From the NCBI GenBank assembly GCA_910578555.1, contig CAJTPS010000018.1, forward strand, positions 1 through 64,000: a stretch of 64,000 nucleotides of DNA, in the 5' to 3' direction. Position 1 is the stretch's first letter, and the number at the start of each line of letters is the position of its first letter. Shown here piece by piece: positions 52,742 through 61,789 of this stretch. Position numbers and translations under genes: made by a program. The notes under the pieces are model-generated. The model did no database searches. It saw only the letters and a program-made list of their open reading frames with translations, and was not told the origin of the DNA. This DNA comes from an uncultured Lachnospiraceae bacterium (GTDB lineage Bacteria; Bacillota; Clostridia; Lachnospirales; Lachnospiraceae).

Positions 52742-52834
52742 ATGTGGAGGTTGAAATTCTACAAGGCATATGCAAGCGACAAGAAGCTGAAAAGGATGCT
52801 TGCATACTGGGGTAAGTTTAACAAAGCAAAATGA
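52742..52834 (+). CDS. Very small protein, 30 residues
   Basis: MWRLKFYKAYASDKKLKRML then AYWGKFNKAK. It is strongly basic and aromatic. AAGGAGGTGATG lies just before the ATG, the best ribosome binding site in this stretch, which is the main support. No family known to me. Confidence 0.5.
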   Translation: MWRLKFYKAYASDKKLKRMLAYWGKFNKAK

Positions 52835-52846
52835 TAGGAGGAAACA

Positions 52847-52915
52847 ATGCACAGAATACGGGACAGTCCTAAACTGATATGTGTCCCGTGCAGACCATGC
52901 AGAGTCTTTTCATAA
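52847..52915 (+). CDS. Possible micro-ORF, 22 residues
   Basis: MHRIRDSPKLICVPCRPCRV then FS. AGGAGG lies six bases before the ATG. It contains CVPCRPC, which could bind metal. It may be a leader peptide for the lipoprotein gene at 52982. Supported only by the site and placement. Confidence 0.3.
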   Translation: MHRIRDSPKLICVPCRPCRVFS

Positions 52916-52981
52916 GGGAAAGAACAGCGGCACACGGACACAGCCTGCCTTTCCCTTATGAGGAAAGGATAGGCGATTCAT

Positions 52982-53800
52982 ATGAAAAAGAGATTATTTC
53001 TGATTTTATCCGTAGGTATCATGCTTTTTGCCGGATGCGGCAATAAGGACAATCTTATGGCTGATATGGAGACGGAAAAGACCGAAACAGTGAGAGACAC
53101 TGAGGAAACGGATATAGCAGGGAACACAAATAAACCTGCGGCGGTGCAGACCGGGGAGGGGGAAACAGAAAAGCGGCAGACCGAAAAGGAAACGCCGGAA
53201 GAAACAGAAACGGAAGAGGGGGATGTGAAAGCAGCAGAAACGCCTGAACCGCAGCCTGTAAGCCAGCCGGAGCAGAAAACCGAAACGGAACCTGCACCAA
53301 ACAGTGCAGATGTGCCAAAACAGGAAGAAGCAGGGCAGGAAGAAACAGGACCGGAAGAGACGGAGTGTGAAGCAAAGCCGGAAGAAACAAAACCGAAAGA
53401 GACAAAACCGGAAGAAATCAAACAGCAGGAACAGACAGTGACCGTATCGCCATACAATCCCGTATCCGTATGCAGTCAGGCGGTTGCAAAGTGTCAGGCG
53501 GGCGGGATGATAACCACCACGGACAACCTCGCAAACCTTCTGTCAGAGGGGAAGATAACACAGGAAGAATACAATTCTTATTATCCGTATGACGGACTGG
53601 GGTATTACAGCGTTTTTGTGGAGACAGACTTAAACAAAGCGTCCACCACGTCCGGCAGGAAACTTGGCAGTGAGGACGGGATAGCGGATTACATTGCGGG
53701 GATGATGATGCTGGAAACGGAGCCTGTGTTTTATATCGAATATGCAGGGGTGTACAGCCTGAACGAGACAGATTTTTATGAGTTCCGCTGTTACAGGTAA
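52982..53800 (+). CDS. Lipoprotein with long Glu/Thr/Pro-rich stalk
   Basis: 272 residues. Signal peptide with lipobox LFAGC (Cys at 19). Residues about 25-155 are a Glu/Thr/Pro/Lys-rich stalk (units like EETKPKETKPEE). Residues about 160-272 form a small folded domain with CSQAVAKCQAGGMITTTDNL and DGLGYYSVFVETDLNKASTT. The stalk would lift the domain through the wall. AGGAAAGGA before the ATG. Probably cell-surface; role in the element unknown. Confidence 0.8.
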   Translation: MKKRLFLILSVGIMLFAGCGNKDNLMADMETEKTETVRDTEETDIAGNTNKPAAVQTGEGETEKRQTEKETPEETETEEGDVKAAETPEPQPVSQPEQKTETEPAPNSADVPKQEEAGQEETGPEETECEAKPEETKPKETKPEEIKQQEQTVTVSPYNPVSVCSQAVAKCQAGGMITTTDNLANLLSEGKITQEEYNSYYPYDGLGYYSVFVETDLNKASTTSGRKLGSEDGIADYIAGMMMLETEPVFYIEYAGVYSLNETDFYEFRCYR

Positions 53801-53972
53801 GGGAGCATACCGATGTTCTGATGAAAACATGCATTATTATGACTTAATCTTGACAATGGACAGCATCAGAGGGTACACTTGGTATTGTCGTGCATTACGA
53901 TAGTTGATATAGGACAGCGGGCGGTTCAGTCATGATAAACGGGCTGATAACCGTGGATTGGAGGAAATGCTG

Positions 53973-54155
53973 ATGGTGGGAATGGTTTTGAAAAAGGCGG
54001 CGGTGGTACTGCTTACCATACTGAAATGGATGCTGCAGGCAGTGCTTATGCTCCTGAAACTGGTACTTGGGATAGCAAAACTGTTCCTGTTGCTGCTTGC
54101 ACTTGTTGCAAGGGTTGTACTGACAATGTTCGGTGTCGTGGCGGGCAGACGGTAA
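53973..54155 (+). CDS. Small hydrophobic protein B, 60 residues
   Basis: MVGMVLKKAAVVLLTILKWM, LQAVLMLLKLVLGIAKLFLL, then LLALVARVVLTMFGVVAGRR. Paralogue of the protein at 52309 with equal length. I set the start at the ATG at 53973, eight bases after GGAGG and aligned with the paralogue's start. The 172 bases between the lipoprotein stop and this gene hold nothing else I can support. Confidence 0.75.
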   Translation: MVGMVLKKAAVVLLTILKWMLQAVLMLLKLVLGIAKLFLLLLALVARVVLTMFGVVAGRR

Positions 54156-54214
54156 GGGAAAGTCCCTCACTGGTATGTGAAGTGCGGTCGGGCATTTCAA
54201 AAGAAAAATGTTCG

Positions 54215-54276
54215 GTTTCCCTTTATCTGTCTATCAAATTCTGATATGTGGGTTCCGCCCGGATATAAAGGGAAAC
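54215..54276 (+). promoter_or_regulatory. Long stem in the leader of the adhesin gene
   Basis: GTTTCCCTTTAT (54215-54226) and ATAAAGGGAAAC (54265-54276) are perfectly complementary over 12 bp, enclosing 38 bases with a GC-rich core. It precedes the terminator at 54318 within the 222-base adhesin leader. Confidence 0.5.
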
Positions 54277-54317
54277 AGACAGAGATTGAAGTTCAAAAAA
54301 GAATAACAGTAAACGGA

Positions 54318-54354
54318 AAATGACAAGCCATTTTACATGACTTGTTATTTTTTT
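54318..54354 (+). terminator. Terminator just before the adhesin gene (possible attenuator)
   Basis: AAATGACAAG pairs with CTTGTTATTT (10 bp, one G-U) and four more T follow. It ends only 23 bases before the adhesin ATG, leaving no room for a promoter in between, so adhesin messages must pass it. AATAACA at 54302 can pair with the right arm (TGTTATT) as an alternative fold. Confidence 0.7.
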
Positions 54355-54377
54355 GCCCTATTATAAGGAGGAAATGA

Positions 54378-57300
54378 ATGAAACAGAAAATGAAAAGATT
54401 TATGGCAGGATTCTTAGCCCTGCTCACGGTCTTTACCACGCTGTTTAGTAATGGAACAACCGCTTTTGCGGCAAGTTCCAGTGCGAACATTTCTTTCTGG
54501 TATGCGTCAACAAGAGCATCCGGCGAGGTAAGGGAGTTAAAGGCAGGCTATGACCACGGGAAGATCCTGTATGCCATATTGGACGGAAACGCCGCCTACT
54601 GCATGAATTTCGGACTGGCGGCAGATGGCGGGCAGCTCATGAACAGCTACCCTAATTCAAGCACTTCCATGACGGCACAGCAGGAGAAGCTGTTAAGCTA
54701 CTGCCTCTATTTTGGTTTTAACAGCAACAGCGCAACGCCGCCTTCAAATGAACAGTGTGACCAGTTCATAGCGACACAGGCAATGGTGTGGGTGATCGTA
54801 GGGAACCTGTTCGGCACAGGCAGCGGGGATTCAGCGGCAAGGAAGCTGTGCGATACGGCTCCAAACCCGTCATCGTCTTACGATTATTATACAAGCCTGA
54901 AAAACAACATTAGCAAGTCTTATAATGCCACAAGACCGAGTTTTGCAAGCAGGACACAGAGCGGTGCGGAGACTTATGAGCTGAAATGGAATGAAGCAAA
55001 CCAGCGTTTTGAGAAAACCCTTACTGACAGCAATGGCGTACTTTCCAGTTTTGACATTTCACTGAGCGGGTACACGGTGGAAAAGAACGGGAACAGCGTT
55101 ACCATTTCCAGTAAGGAAGTAAACACGGCGGCAACAATGGCAACCATGAACTCTACGGCAGGGGAAGTGGAGACGACTTCAAGCTGTGTGTTCTGGCTTA
55201 CGGAAAAGGCAAACTATCAGGAGTTTGTTTCGGAAAGACCTAGCGCCGATCCTATCCATGCTTATTTTAAGGTAAAGACGGAAAACATCGGCTATGGGGA
55301 AATCGTTAAGACCGATGAGTCCAGCGGTGTTAAGCTGAAAGGAGCCGTATACGGTATTTATTCCGACAGCGGATGCACCAATAAGGTAGATACCATGACT
55401 ACAGACGGTAACGGTTATGCAAAATCCAATGCACTTGTAGCAGGAACCTACTATGTAAAGGAAATTACCGCTCCGAAAGGATATGTATTGAGCGGCAAAG
55501 TCCATACGCTGACCGTCAAGGCAGGACAGACAACCGGGATCAGCGCAACGGACAAAGAGCAGCTTGGGGCAGTCACCATTTATAAAGAGGGGGAAGTCCT
55601 GACCGGATGGAATGGCAGCAACTTCACTTATGAGAAAAAGAAGCTGCCGGGGGCTGTTTTCAAAGTGACAGCAGGCGCAGACATTTATAAGGCAGACGGC
55701 ACAAAAGTCTATAACAAAGGGGACCTGATCGCTGAAAACCTTGTAAGTGGAAGCGACGGGAAGGTGCTGTTATCAGACCTTCATCTTGGAACCTATATCG
55801 TTACAGAGACAAAGAGCATTGACGGATACACTATCAACACCACACCGCAGACAGTAAAAATCGAGTATAAGGATCAGACGGTGGAAGTGCAGTATGAAGA
55901 GGCAACCGTCCTGAATACCAGACAGAAAGCGGAAGTTTCCGTTACAAAGAAAGATTCCGAGACAACAAACCCGCTGGACGGCGGACAGTACACGCTTTAT
56001 GCGGGAAATGACATCAAGAATTATGCAGGACAGGTCATTGTGACAAAGGGGACTGCATTACAGACCGTTACAACAGGGGAGGACGGCAGCGCCGCTTACA
56101 CGGTAGACCTTCCAATCGCAAACAGCTATTATATTTCAGAGACACAGGCTCCTTACGCATATTACAGGAACAGTTCTGATATATACAGCTTCAATTTCAA
56201 TTTTCTGCCAGAGACAACCGCAAAGGCGACATTTACACACACCTTTGCAAATGACAGGACAACAGCAAAAATCCACATCTACAAGGTAGATAAAGAGACA
56301 GGAAAAGCGGTTCCGCAGGGCGATGCAAAACTGGAGGGCGCTGTTTACGGCTTGTATGCCCGCAACGATATTGCGCACCCGGACGGGGCAACAGGCATTA
56401 TCTTCCATGCGGGGGATCTTGTTGCGACACTGACAACGGATGAGGGCGGCAATGCGGAGGTAAACAACCTTTATCTCGGCAATTATTATGTAAAGGAAAT
56501 CACACCGCCGGAGGGCTATCTCCTTGACGAAGAGGAACATGATGTTGTCTGCGATTATGAGGGCGATCTGGTAGCGGAAGTGTCAAGAAGCACAACATCG
56601 GCAGAGCAGGTCATCAAGCAGCCGTTCCAGCTTATCAAAGTATCCGACAACGGGGACGACACGGAGGCGCCTGTACTGTCCGGCGCAGGCTTTACCGCAT
56701 ACCTGAAATCTTCCTTATCCGTACTGGAAGATGGAAGTTATGATTTTGACAGCGCAGAAGCCGTAAAGATCGGCAGCAAGGGGGAAACTACCCTTTTCAC
56801 GGATGCAAAGGGGCATATCGTGACACAGCCTATCCCTTACGGGACTTATGTGGTGGTTGAGACAGTCACGCCCCACAACATGGAAACAGTAAGACCTTTT
56901 GAAGTAAGGATTGTGGAGAACCACCCGGCAGAGCCGCAGGTTTGGCGTGTATTCATTGACCGTGAATTTACTGCAAAGCTGCGTGTGATCAAGAAGGACG
57001 CTGACACAAAGCAGACAGTCCTTATCCCGAATACGGAGTTTAAGATTTTCAACATTGACAAAAACGAATATGTCAAGATGGTTACAACTTATCCGTCAAA
57101 GGTTACGCACACTTCTTTCTTTACGGACAGTGACGGCGACTTAATCCTGCCTGACACATTGAAGATTGGAAATTACCGTATTGAGGAAGTAAAAGCGCCG
57201 CATGGATATGTGCTGAACACTAATTATGTGGAAGTAGCGGTTGATTCCGATACGTTCTATGAGACTGATCCCGACACCTATGATGCAATTATCACGGTGG

Positions 57301-59750
57301 AATATGAGGACGAACCCGTTACCGGGGAACTGACAGTGGAGAAAAAAGGCGAAATCCTTGACGGCTACAAGGGCGGATTATTTGCGGATTCTGAAGAAAA
57401 AGAGTTTGTTTATAAGGAAGGCTCCCTTGAAGGGGCAGAGTTTGAAGTCTATGCCGCCGAAGATATTTTTACAGCAGACATGCAGAAGGACGAGAATGGA
57501 AACAGGACAAAGTATTACAGAAAAGGCGATCTTGTTGCAACGCTTACAACCGGGAAAGATGGGAAAGCCAGTATTTCAGGACTTCCGCTCGGACAGTACC
57601 GTGTAGTGGAAACAGAAGCGCCTTATGGTTATGTGCTGAACGGGGAAGAGCAGCTTGTAACATTCGTTTATGTGGACGATAAAACCCCGGTGATCTATGA
57701 AAGCGTGACATTTACCAATGACAGACAGAAACTGGATATGTCAGTCATTAAGAAAGATGCAGAGGAAGATACACCAGTTGCGGGCGCAGTGTTCGGTCTG
57801 TTTGCCGCAGAGGACATTGAAAATGCCAATGGGGAAGTAATCATTGAAGCAGGCACACTCCTTGAAACTGCAACATCTGACGAAAACGGCAGGATCGCTT
57901 TCGTAAAGGATTACCCGTTTGCAGTTTATGAGGCAAAGGAACTGGAAGCGCCGAAAGGCTATGTTTCCAGTGGGGAAGTAATCACTTTTGAGACAGAGTA
58001 TCAGGGACAGCATGAAGCAGTTGCAGAGTACAGCAGCGAATTTCTGAATGAGCCGACAGCCTTTGAATTTACAAAGGAGGACATTGCAAGCGGCGCAGAG
58101 CTTTCCGGTGCAATGCTTACAGTCATTGACAAGGACGGCAATGTGGTTGACAGATGGACTTCCGTGGCAGATGAGGCTCATGTGATCAAGAGACTTGCCG
58201 CAGGGGAGACTTATACGCTCCGTGAGGAATTTGCGCCTTACGGCTATCTGAAAGCAGAGGAAATCCAGTTTACGGTAGAAGATACCACTGACATTCAGAG
58301 TGTGGTTATGAAAGACGAAGTTCCAACAGGCGCAATCATCATCAACAAGGACGGCGAATTTGTAACTGATACTACCCTTATGAAAGGACACTGGTATGAT
58401 TTCATTTTCAACTATTTCAAGGACAGCCTTGCAGGTGTTGAATTTGAAGTCTATGCAGCGGAGGACATTGTAAGCCCGGACGGTCTTGACACCGTATATT
58501 ATGAGGCAGACGAACTTGTAGCAGCTATCACTACTGACGAGAAAGGCTATGCAGGCATTGACAATCTGCCGCTTGGAAAGTATTACCTTGTGGAGACAAA
58601 GACACTGGAAGGATTCGTTCTGGACGATACACCAATCGAAGCAGACCTTTCCTATATCGATCAGGATACCAAAGTGGTTTATGCAGGAATGAACATCAGC
58701 AATGAGAGACAGAAAGTGCAGATCACTGTGGTTAAGAAAGAGGCAGGAACGAAAGAAGTTCTTGAGGGAGCCGTATTCGGACTGTTTGCAAAAGAGGACA
58801 TTGTGAACAAGGATGGCAAAGTCGTTGTAAAAGCCGGAACTGAAATTGAGCGTGGCGTGACCGGAAAGGACGGAAAGCTGACCTTTGTGTCTGACCTCCC
58901 GCTTGGAAAGTATTATGTGGAGGAAATGACAGCGCCAAAGGGATATGTGAAGTCCGGCAAGGTATTTGATGTGGATGCGTCATATCAGGGCGATGATAAG
59001 GAAGTAATCGAATTTGATGCAGAGTTTGAGAATAAGCCGATCAAAGTCCAGATTTCAAAGACTGACATCACGGGCGACAATGAGCTTGAGGGTGCAGTCC
59101 TTTCCGTCATTGATGCAGATGGCAACTTGGTTGAGAAGTGGACTTCCGGCAAAGAGCCGCACATGATTGAAAAGCTGCCTGCCGGAAAATATACCCTGCG
59201 TGAAGAAACAGCACCATTTGGGTATGTAATTGCACAGGACATTGAGTTTGAGGTAAAGGAGACTGATGAAATCCAAAAAGTGGCAATGAAGGACGAAGCA
59301 GCAGTTGGAAAAATCATCATCAGCAAGAAATCAGAGGACGGAAAGGCGCTTGCAGACGCAAAATTTGAAATCCGTGACAAGGACGGGAAAGTGATCGAGA
59401 CGCTTACAACGGACAAGGATGGTCATGCTGAAAGCGGCGAACTTCCGATTGCAGCATTTAAGGATGGCAAGTATGAGGATACAGTCACTTATACCGTGGT
59501 GGAAGTGGAGGCTCCGAAAGGGTATCTCCTTGATTCCACACCGAAGGAAGTGAAGTTTGAATACAAGGACGGAAAAACGAGAGTGGTAGAGTACACCCTT
59601 GAAGTAACAAACAAGCCTACGGAACCGAAGCTCCCGCAGACCGGGGACAACATGAACCCGTGGGTATTTGCAGGGTTCGGGCTTGCGGCTGTTGCTGCCG
59701 GACTCGGCATCATCTTCTGGAAGAAGAAAAAAGATGGCGCAGAAGCGTAA
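54378..59750 (+). CDS. Giant LPXTG surface adhesin: thioester domain plus about 13 Cna-B/SpaA repeats
   Basis: 1790 residues. Signal peptide (MAGFLALLTVFTTLFSNGTT, then AFA). Residues about 40-305 look like a thioester domain: NAAYCMNFG has the Cys and IATQAMVWVIVGN the Gln of the TQ-x-x-x-W motif used for covalent host binding. From about 306 follow Cna-B/SpaA domains starting near 306, 397, 516, 629, 749, 865, 981, 1117, 1227, 1317, 1446, 1556 and 1643, many with the isopeptide pattern (Lys in V-KKD, Glu in ETxAPxGY, Asn near the end). LPQTGD at about 1752, a membrane helix and KKKKDGAEA form the sortase signal. AAGGAGG before the ATG. No sortase gene is in view. Role: adhesion to host or mates during transfer; inferred. 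Confidence 0.92.
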   Translation: MKQKMKRFMAGFLALLTVFTTLFSNGTTAFAASSSANISFWYASTRASGEVRELKAGYDHGKILYAILDGNAAYCMNFGLAADGGQLMNSYPNSSTSMTAQQEKLLSYCLYFGFNSNSATPPSNEQCDQFIATQAMVWVIVGNLFGTGSGDSAARKLCDTAPNPSSSYDYYTSLKNNISKSYNATRPSFASRTQSGAETYELKWNEANQRFEKTLTDSNGVLSSFDISLSGYTVEKNGNSVTISSKEVNTAATMATMNSTAGEVETTSSCVFWLTEKANYQEFVSERPSADPIHAYFKVKTENIGYGEIVKTDESSGVKLKGAVYGIYSDSGCTNKVDTMTTDGNGYAKSNALVAGTYYVKEITAPKGYVLSGKVHTLTVKAGQTTGISATDKEQLGAVTIYKEGEVLTGWNGSNFTYEKKKLPGAVFKVTAGADIYKADGTKVYNKGDLIAENLVSGSDGKVLLSDLHLGTYIVTETKSIDGYTINTTPQTVKIEYKDQTVEVQYEEATVLNTRQKAEVSVTKKDSETTNPLDGGQYTLYAGNDIKNYAGQVIVTKGTALQTVTTGEDGSAAYTVDLPIANSYYISETQAPYAYYRNSSDIYSFNFNFLPETTAKATFTHTFANDRTTAKIHIYKVDKETGKAVPQGDAKLEGAVYGLYARNDIAHPDGATGIIFHAGDLVATLTTDEGGNAEVNNLYLGNYYVKEITPPEGYLLDEEEHDVVCDYEGDLVAEVSRSTTSAEQVIKQPFQLIKVSDNGDDTEAPVLSGAGFTAYLKSSLSVLEDGSYDFDSAEAVKIGSKGETTLFTDAKGHIVTQPIPYGTYVVVETVTPHNMETVRPFEVRIVENHPAEPQVWRVFIDREFTAKLRVIKKDADTKQTVLIPNTEFKIFNIDKNEYVKMVTTYPSKVTHTSFFTDSDGDLILPDTLKIGNYRIEEVKAPHGYVLNTNYVEVAVDSDTFYETDPDTYDAIITVEYEDEPVTGELTVEKKGEILDGYKGGLFADSEEKEFVYKEGSLEGAEFEVYAAEDIFTADMQKDENGNRTKYYRKGDLVATLTTGKDGKASISGLPLGQYRVVETEAPYGYVLNGEEQLVTFVYVDDKTPVIYESVTFTNDRQKLDMSVIKKDAEEDTPVAGAVFGLFAAEDIENANGEVIIEAGTLLETATSDENGRIAFVKDYPFAVYEAKELEAPKGYVSSGEVITFETEYQGQHEAVAEYSSEFLNEPTAFEFTKEDIASGAELSGAMLTVIDKDGNVVDRWTSVADEAHVIKRLAAGETYTLREEFAPYGYLKAEEIQFTVEDTTDIQSVVMKDEVPTGAIIINKDGEFVTDTTLMKGHWYDFIFNYFKDSLAGVEFEVYAAEDIVSPDGLDTVYYEADELVAAITTDEKGYAGIDNLPLGKYYLVETKTLEGFVLDDTPIEADLSYIDQDTKVVYAGMNISNERQKVQITVVKKEAGTKEVLEGAVFGLFAKEDIVNKDGKVVVKAGTEIERGVTGKDGKLTFVSDLPLGKYYVEEMTAPKGYVKSGKVFDVDASYQGDDKEVIEFDAEFENKPIKVQISKTDITGDNELEGAVLSVIDADGNLVEKWTSGKEPHMIEKLPAGKYTLREETAPFGYVIAQDIEFEVKETDEIQKVAMKDEAAVGKIIISKKSEDGKALADAKFEIRDKDGKVIETLTTDKDGHAESGELPIAAFKDGKYEDTVTYTVVEVEAPKGYLLDSTPKEVKFEYKDGKTRVVEYTLEVTNKPTEPKLPQTGDNMNPWVFAGFGLAAVAAGLGIIFWKKKKDGAEA

Positions 59751-59844
59751 GTAATGAATAACAATAGTGCATGAACCCGGCGGGGCGTGTAAGCAGGATC
59801 GGCTTATGTGTCCCGCCTTTTTTGCAGCATGGAAAGGAGGACAC

Positions 59845-60129
59845 ATGACAACAGGGGAAAGGATACGGTTTTACCGAAAGCAGAAAGGAATGACCTTAAA
59901 GGAACTTGGTGAGAAAGCAGGCTTTTTAAACTGCGGGGATGTGCGCATGGCACAGTACCAGAGCGGTGCAAGGGTTCCAAAGGCAGATACCCTTGAAAAG
60001 ATTGCAGAGGCTCTTGATGTGCCTGTGGACGCTTTATGCTGCACTGCATCGGAATGTATGAAATGCAAAAGTTTCAGGCTGGAACAGTTGCAGGAATACA
60101 GGAGGGCAGGAAAGGAGGAGAGGATTTAA
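59845..60129 (+). CDS. XRE-family HTH protein
   Basis: 94 residues. RIRFYRKQKGMTLKELGEKA, RMAQYQSGARVPKADTLEKI and AEALDVPVDAL form a Cro/CI helix-turn-helix; the Cys-rich CCTASECMKCKSF follows. AAGGAGG precedes the ATG at 59845; the frame upstream has no support. Its stop overlaps the next start by one base. Probably regulates the downstream accessory genes. Confidence 0.85.
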   Translation: MTTGERIRFYRKQKGMTLKELGEKAGFLNCGDVRMAQYQSGARVPKADTLEKIAEALDVPVDALCCTASECMKCKSFRLEQLQEYRRAGKEERI

Positions 60130-61121
60130 TGATGGATTATGAGATTTTTAAAGATGTGGTAACAGAGAAATTTTTATCCTATATGCCAAAAGACTATCAG
60201 GGCATGGAGGTAAAGGTTGCGTCAGTGGAAAAGGTCAACCGTAAACTGGACGGGCTGAGCCTGCTGCTGCCGGACAGTGAGCGCATGATTTCCCCCACCA
60301 TATATATCAATGACATTTATGAAGAATATTTAAGGACGGGGGACTTGCAGGAATCCTTGCAGAATGCAGCAGATGCATTGGACAGGGTGTTTAAGGAGGA
60401 ACCAGTCCCGCCGCTGGATTTGCGCACGGCAAAGGACAATATCATATTCCAGCTTGTGAATACCGTGCAGAATGAGGATATGCTGAAAGAAATGCCGCAC
60501 AGGGAGTTTCAGGATTTATCCATTATTTACCGATGGGTGGTAAACGTGGAGGACAAAGGCATTGCAAGCGTGGTAGTCCACAATGGACTGGCAAAGGAAC
60601 TGGGGATGGATGAAGAACAGTTATTTAAGGCTGCTGCGGAAAACACCAGACGAATACTGCCTCCCGTGGTGCAGACTATGAATGAAGTCATGAGGGATAT
60701 GTTTGTGGCTGACGGTATGCCGAAAGAACTGGCAGACCTGATGATCGGGGAGCAGGAGCCGGAAAGGACCATGTGGGTTATTTCAAATGAAAGAAAGATA
60801 GACGGTGCGGTTTCCATGCTTTATGAGGATAAGCTGCACAATCTGGCAGAGAGTGTGGGGACAGACCTGTATATCCTGCCATCTTCCGTACACGAAGTGA
60901 TTGCCGTGTCTGTGGAAATGGGAGAACCGGAAGAACTTGCACAGATGGTTGCAGAGATAAACATGGATCAGGTGTCACTGGAAGAGCGGCTTTCCAATCA
61001 GGTGTACCACTATGACAAAGACCTGCGGAAAATCACGCTTGCCACCGACACGCCAAACAAGAGACTTGACGGAGTTGTGGCAGAACAGGGGCTTGTCTAT
61101 GAAGCGAAACAGTCCAGATAG
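60129..61121 (+). CDS. DUF5688-family protein
   Basis: 330 residues. MMDYEIFKDVVTEKFLSYMP, YINDIYEEYLRTGDLQESLQ, and the later NERKIDGAVSMLYEDKLHNL, DLYILPSSVHEVIAVSVEMG match a family common on Firmicutes conjugative elements; function unknown. It is translationally coupled to the HTH gene (TAATG overlap) with GGAGGAGAGG upstream. Soluble. Confidence 0.8.
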   Translation: MMDYEIFKDVVTEKFLSYMPKDYQGMEVKVASVEKVNRKLDGLSLLLPDSERMISPTIYINDIYEEYLRTGDLQESLQNAADALDRVFKEEPVPPLDLRTAKDNIIFQLVNTVQNEDMLKEMPHREFQDLSIIYRWVVNVEDKGIASVVVHNGLAKELGMDEEQLFKAAAENTRRILPPVVQTMNEVMRDMFVADGMPKELADLMIGEQEPERTMWVISNERKIDGAVSMLYEDKLHNLAESVGTDLYILPSSVHEVIAVSVEMGEPEELAQMVAEINMDQVSLEERLSNQVYHYDKDLRKITLATDTPNKRLDGVVAEQGLVYEAKQSR

Positions 61122-61136
61122 GAGGATTGCTGTTAT

Positions 61137-61265
61137 ATGGAAGAAATAGCAAAAGAACTGACAGTAAAGGAGCTTTTGGAACTGGTGCAGCGGCAGGAGG
61201 GGGAATTTATTATTCGTATTGAGCCGGGAGGGGAGAAAGCAGATGCAGGAACAGGAACCCTTTAA
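61137..61265 (+). CDS. Small acidic protein, 42 residues
   Basis: MEEIAKELTVKELLELVQRQ then EGEFIIRIEP and a Gly-rich end. AGGAGG stands about 11 bases before the ATG, and its end overlaps the radC start by 23 bases. Its helical start and strand resemble small proteins found next to radC on similar elements. Function unknown. Confidence 0.6.
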   Translation: MEEIAKELTVKELLELVQRQEGEFIIRIEPGGEKADAGTGTL

Positions 61266-61785
61266 ACTGGAAGTCGTATCGGTAAGGCTGGTAAAGGATG
61301 CGCCCCTGTTTTCAGACCATAAGATCACAAGCCCGCAAGATGCCGTAAAGGTAGTGGGGGATTTTCTGTGTGAAATGGACAGGGAGGTGGTGTGTGTCAT
61401 CAACCTGAAATCAGACGGAACCCCTATTAACTGTAACATTGTGAGCATAGGCGCAATTAACCAGACCATTGCAGAACCGAGGGAGTTTTTTAAGTCAAGC
61501 ATTTTATCCAATGCAGCGGGGATGATCATGGTGCATAACCACCCAAGCGGTGAGCTTGTGCCTTCCAGACAGGACGTTTTAATAACACACAGGATTTTAG
61601 AATTGACGGAACTTATGGGGATAAGGCTTGCTGACCATGTGATTGTAGGCGGAGACAACAGCCAGTATTTTAGTTTCAGTGAAAAAAAGCTGTTACAGTA
61701 TCCCTCATTTTCTTTTACTGCGGATTATAATGAACTGGATTTTGGGAAAACGGCAATGGTGGCAGAAAAAGGGAAAGCAAGGTGA
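61243..61785 (+). CDS. radC: RadC-like JAB-domain protein
   Basis: 180 residues. The JAB/MPN metal motif is complete: MIMVHNHPSGELVPSRQDVL with HxHPSG and the distal Asp. KSDGTPINCNIVSIGAINQT is also characteristic. It lacks the N-terminal helix-hairpin-helix of chromosomal RadC, as is usual for plasmid and element versions. ATG at 61243 follows GGGAGGGG. Role on elements unknown; a protease or nuclease has been suggested for the fold. Confidence 0.88.
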   Translation: MQEQEPFKLEVVSVRLVKDAPLFSDHKITSPQDAVKVVGDFLCEMDREVVCVINLKSDGTPINCNIVSIGAINQTIAEPREFFKSSILSNAAGMIMVHNHPSGELVPSRQDVLITHRILELTELMGIRLADHVIVGGDNSQYFSFSEKKLLQYPSFSFTADYNELDFGKTAMVAEKGKAR

Positions 61786-61789
61786 GGCG

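Noticed and set aside
52978..53457. Ser/Val-rich frame antisense to the lipoprotein
   Set aside because: Produced by the Glu/Thr/Pro-rich codons of the stalk read backwards; the plus-strand protein has a lipobox and a good ribosome binding site.
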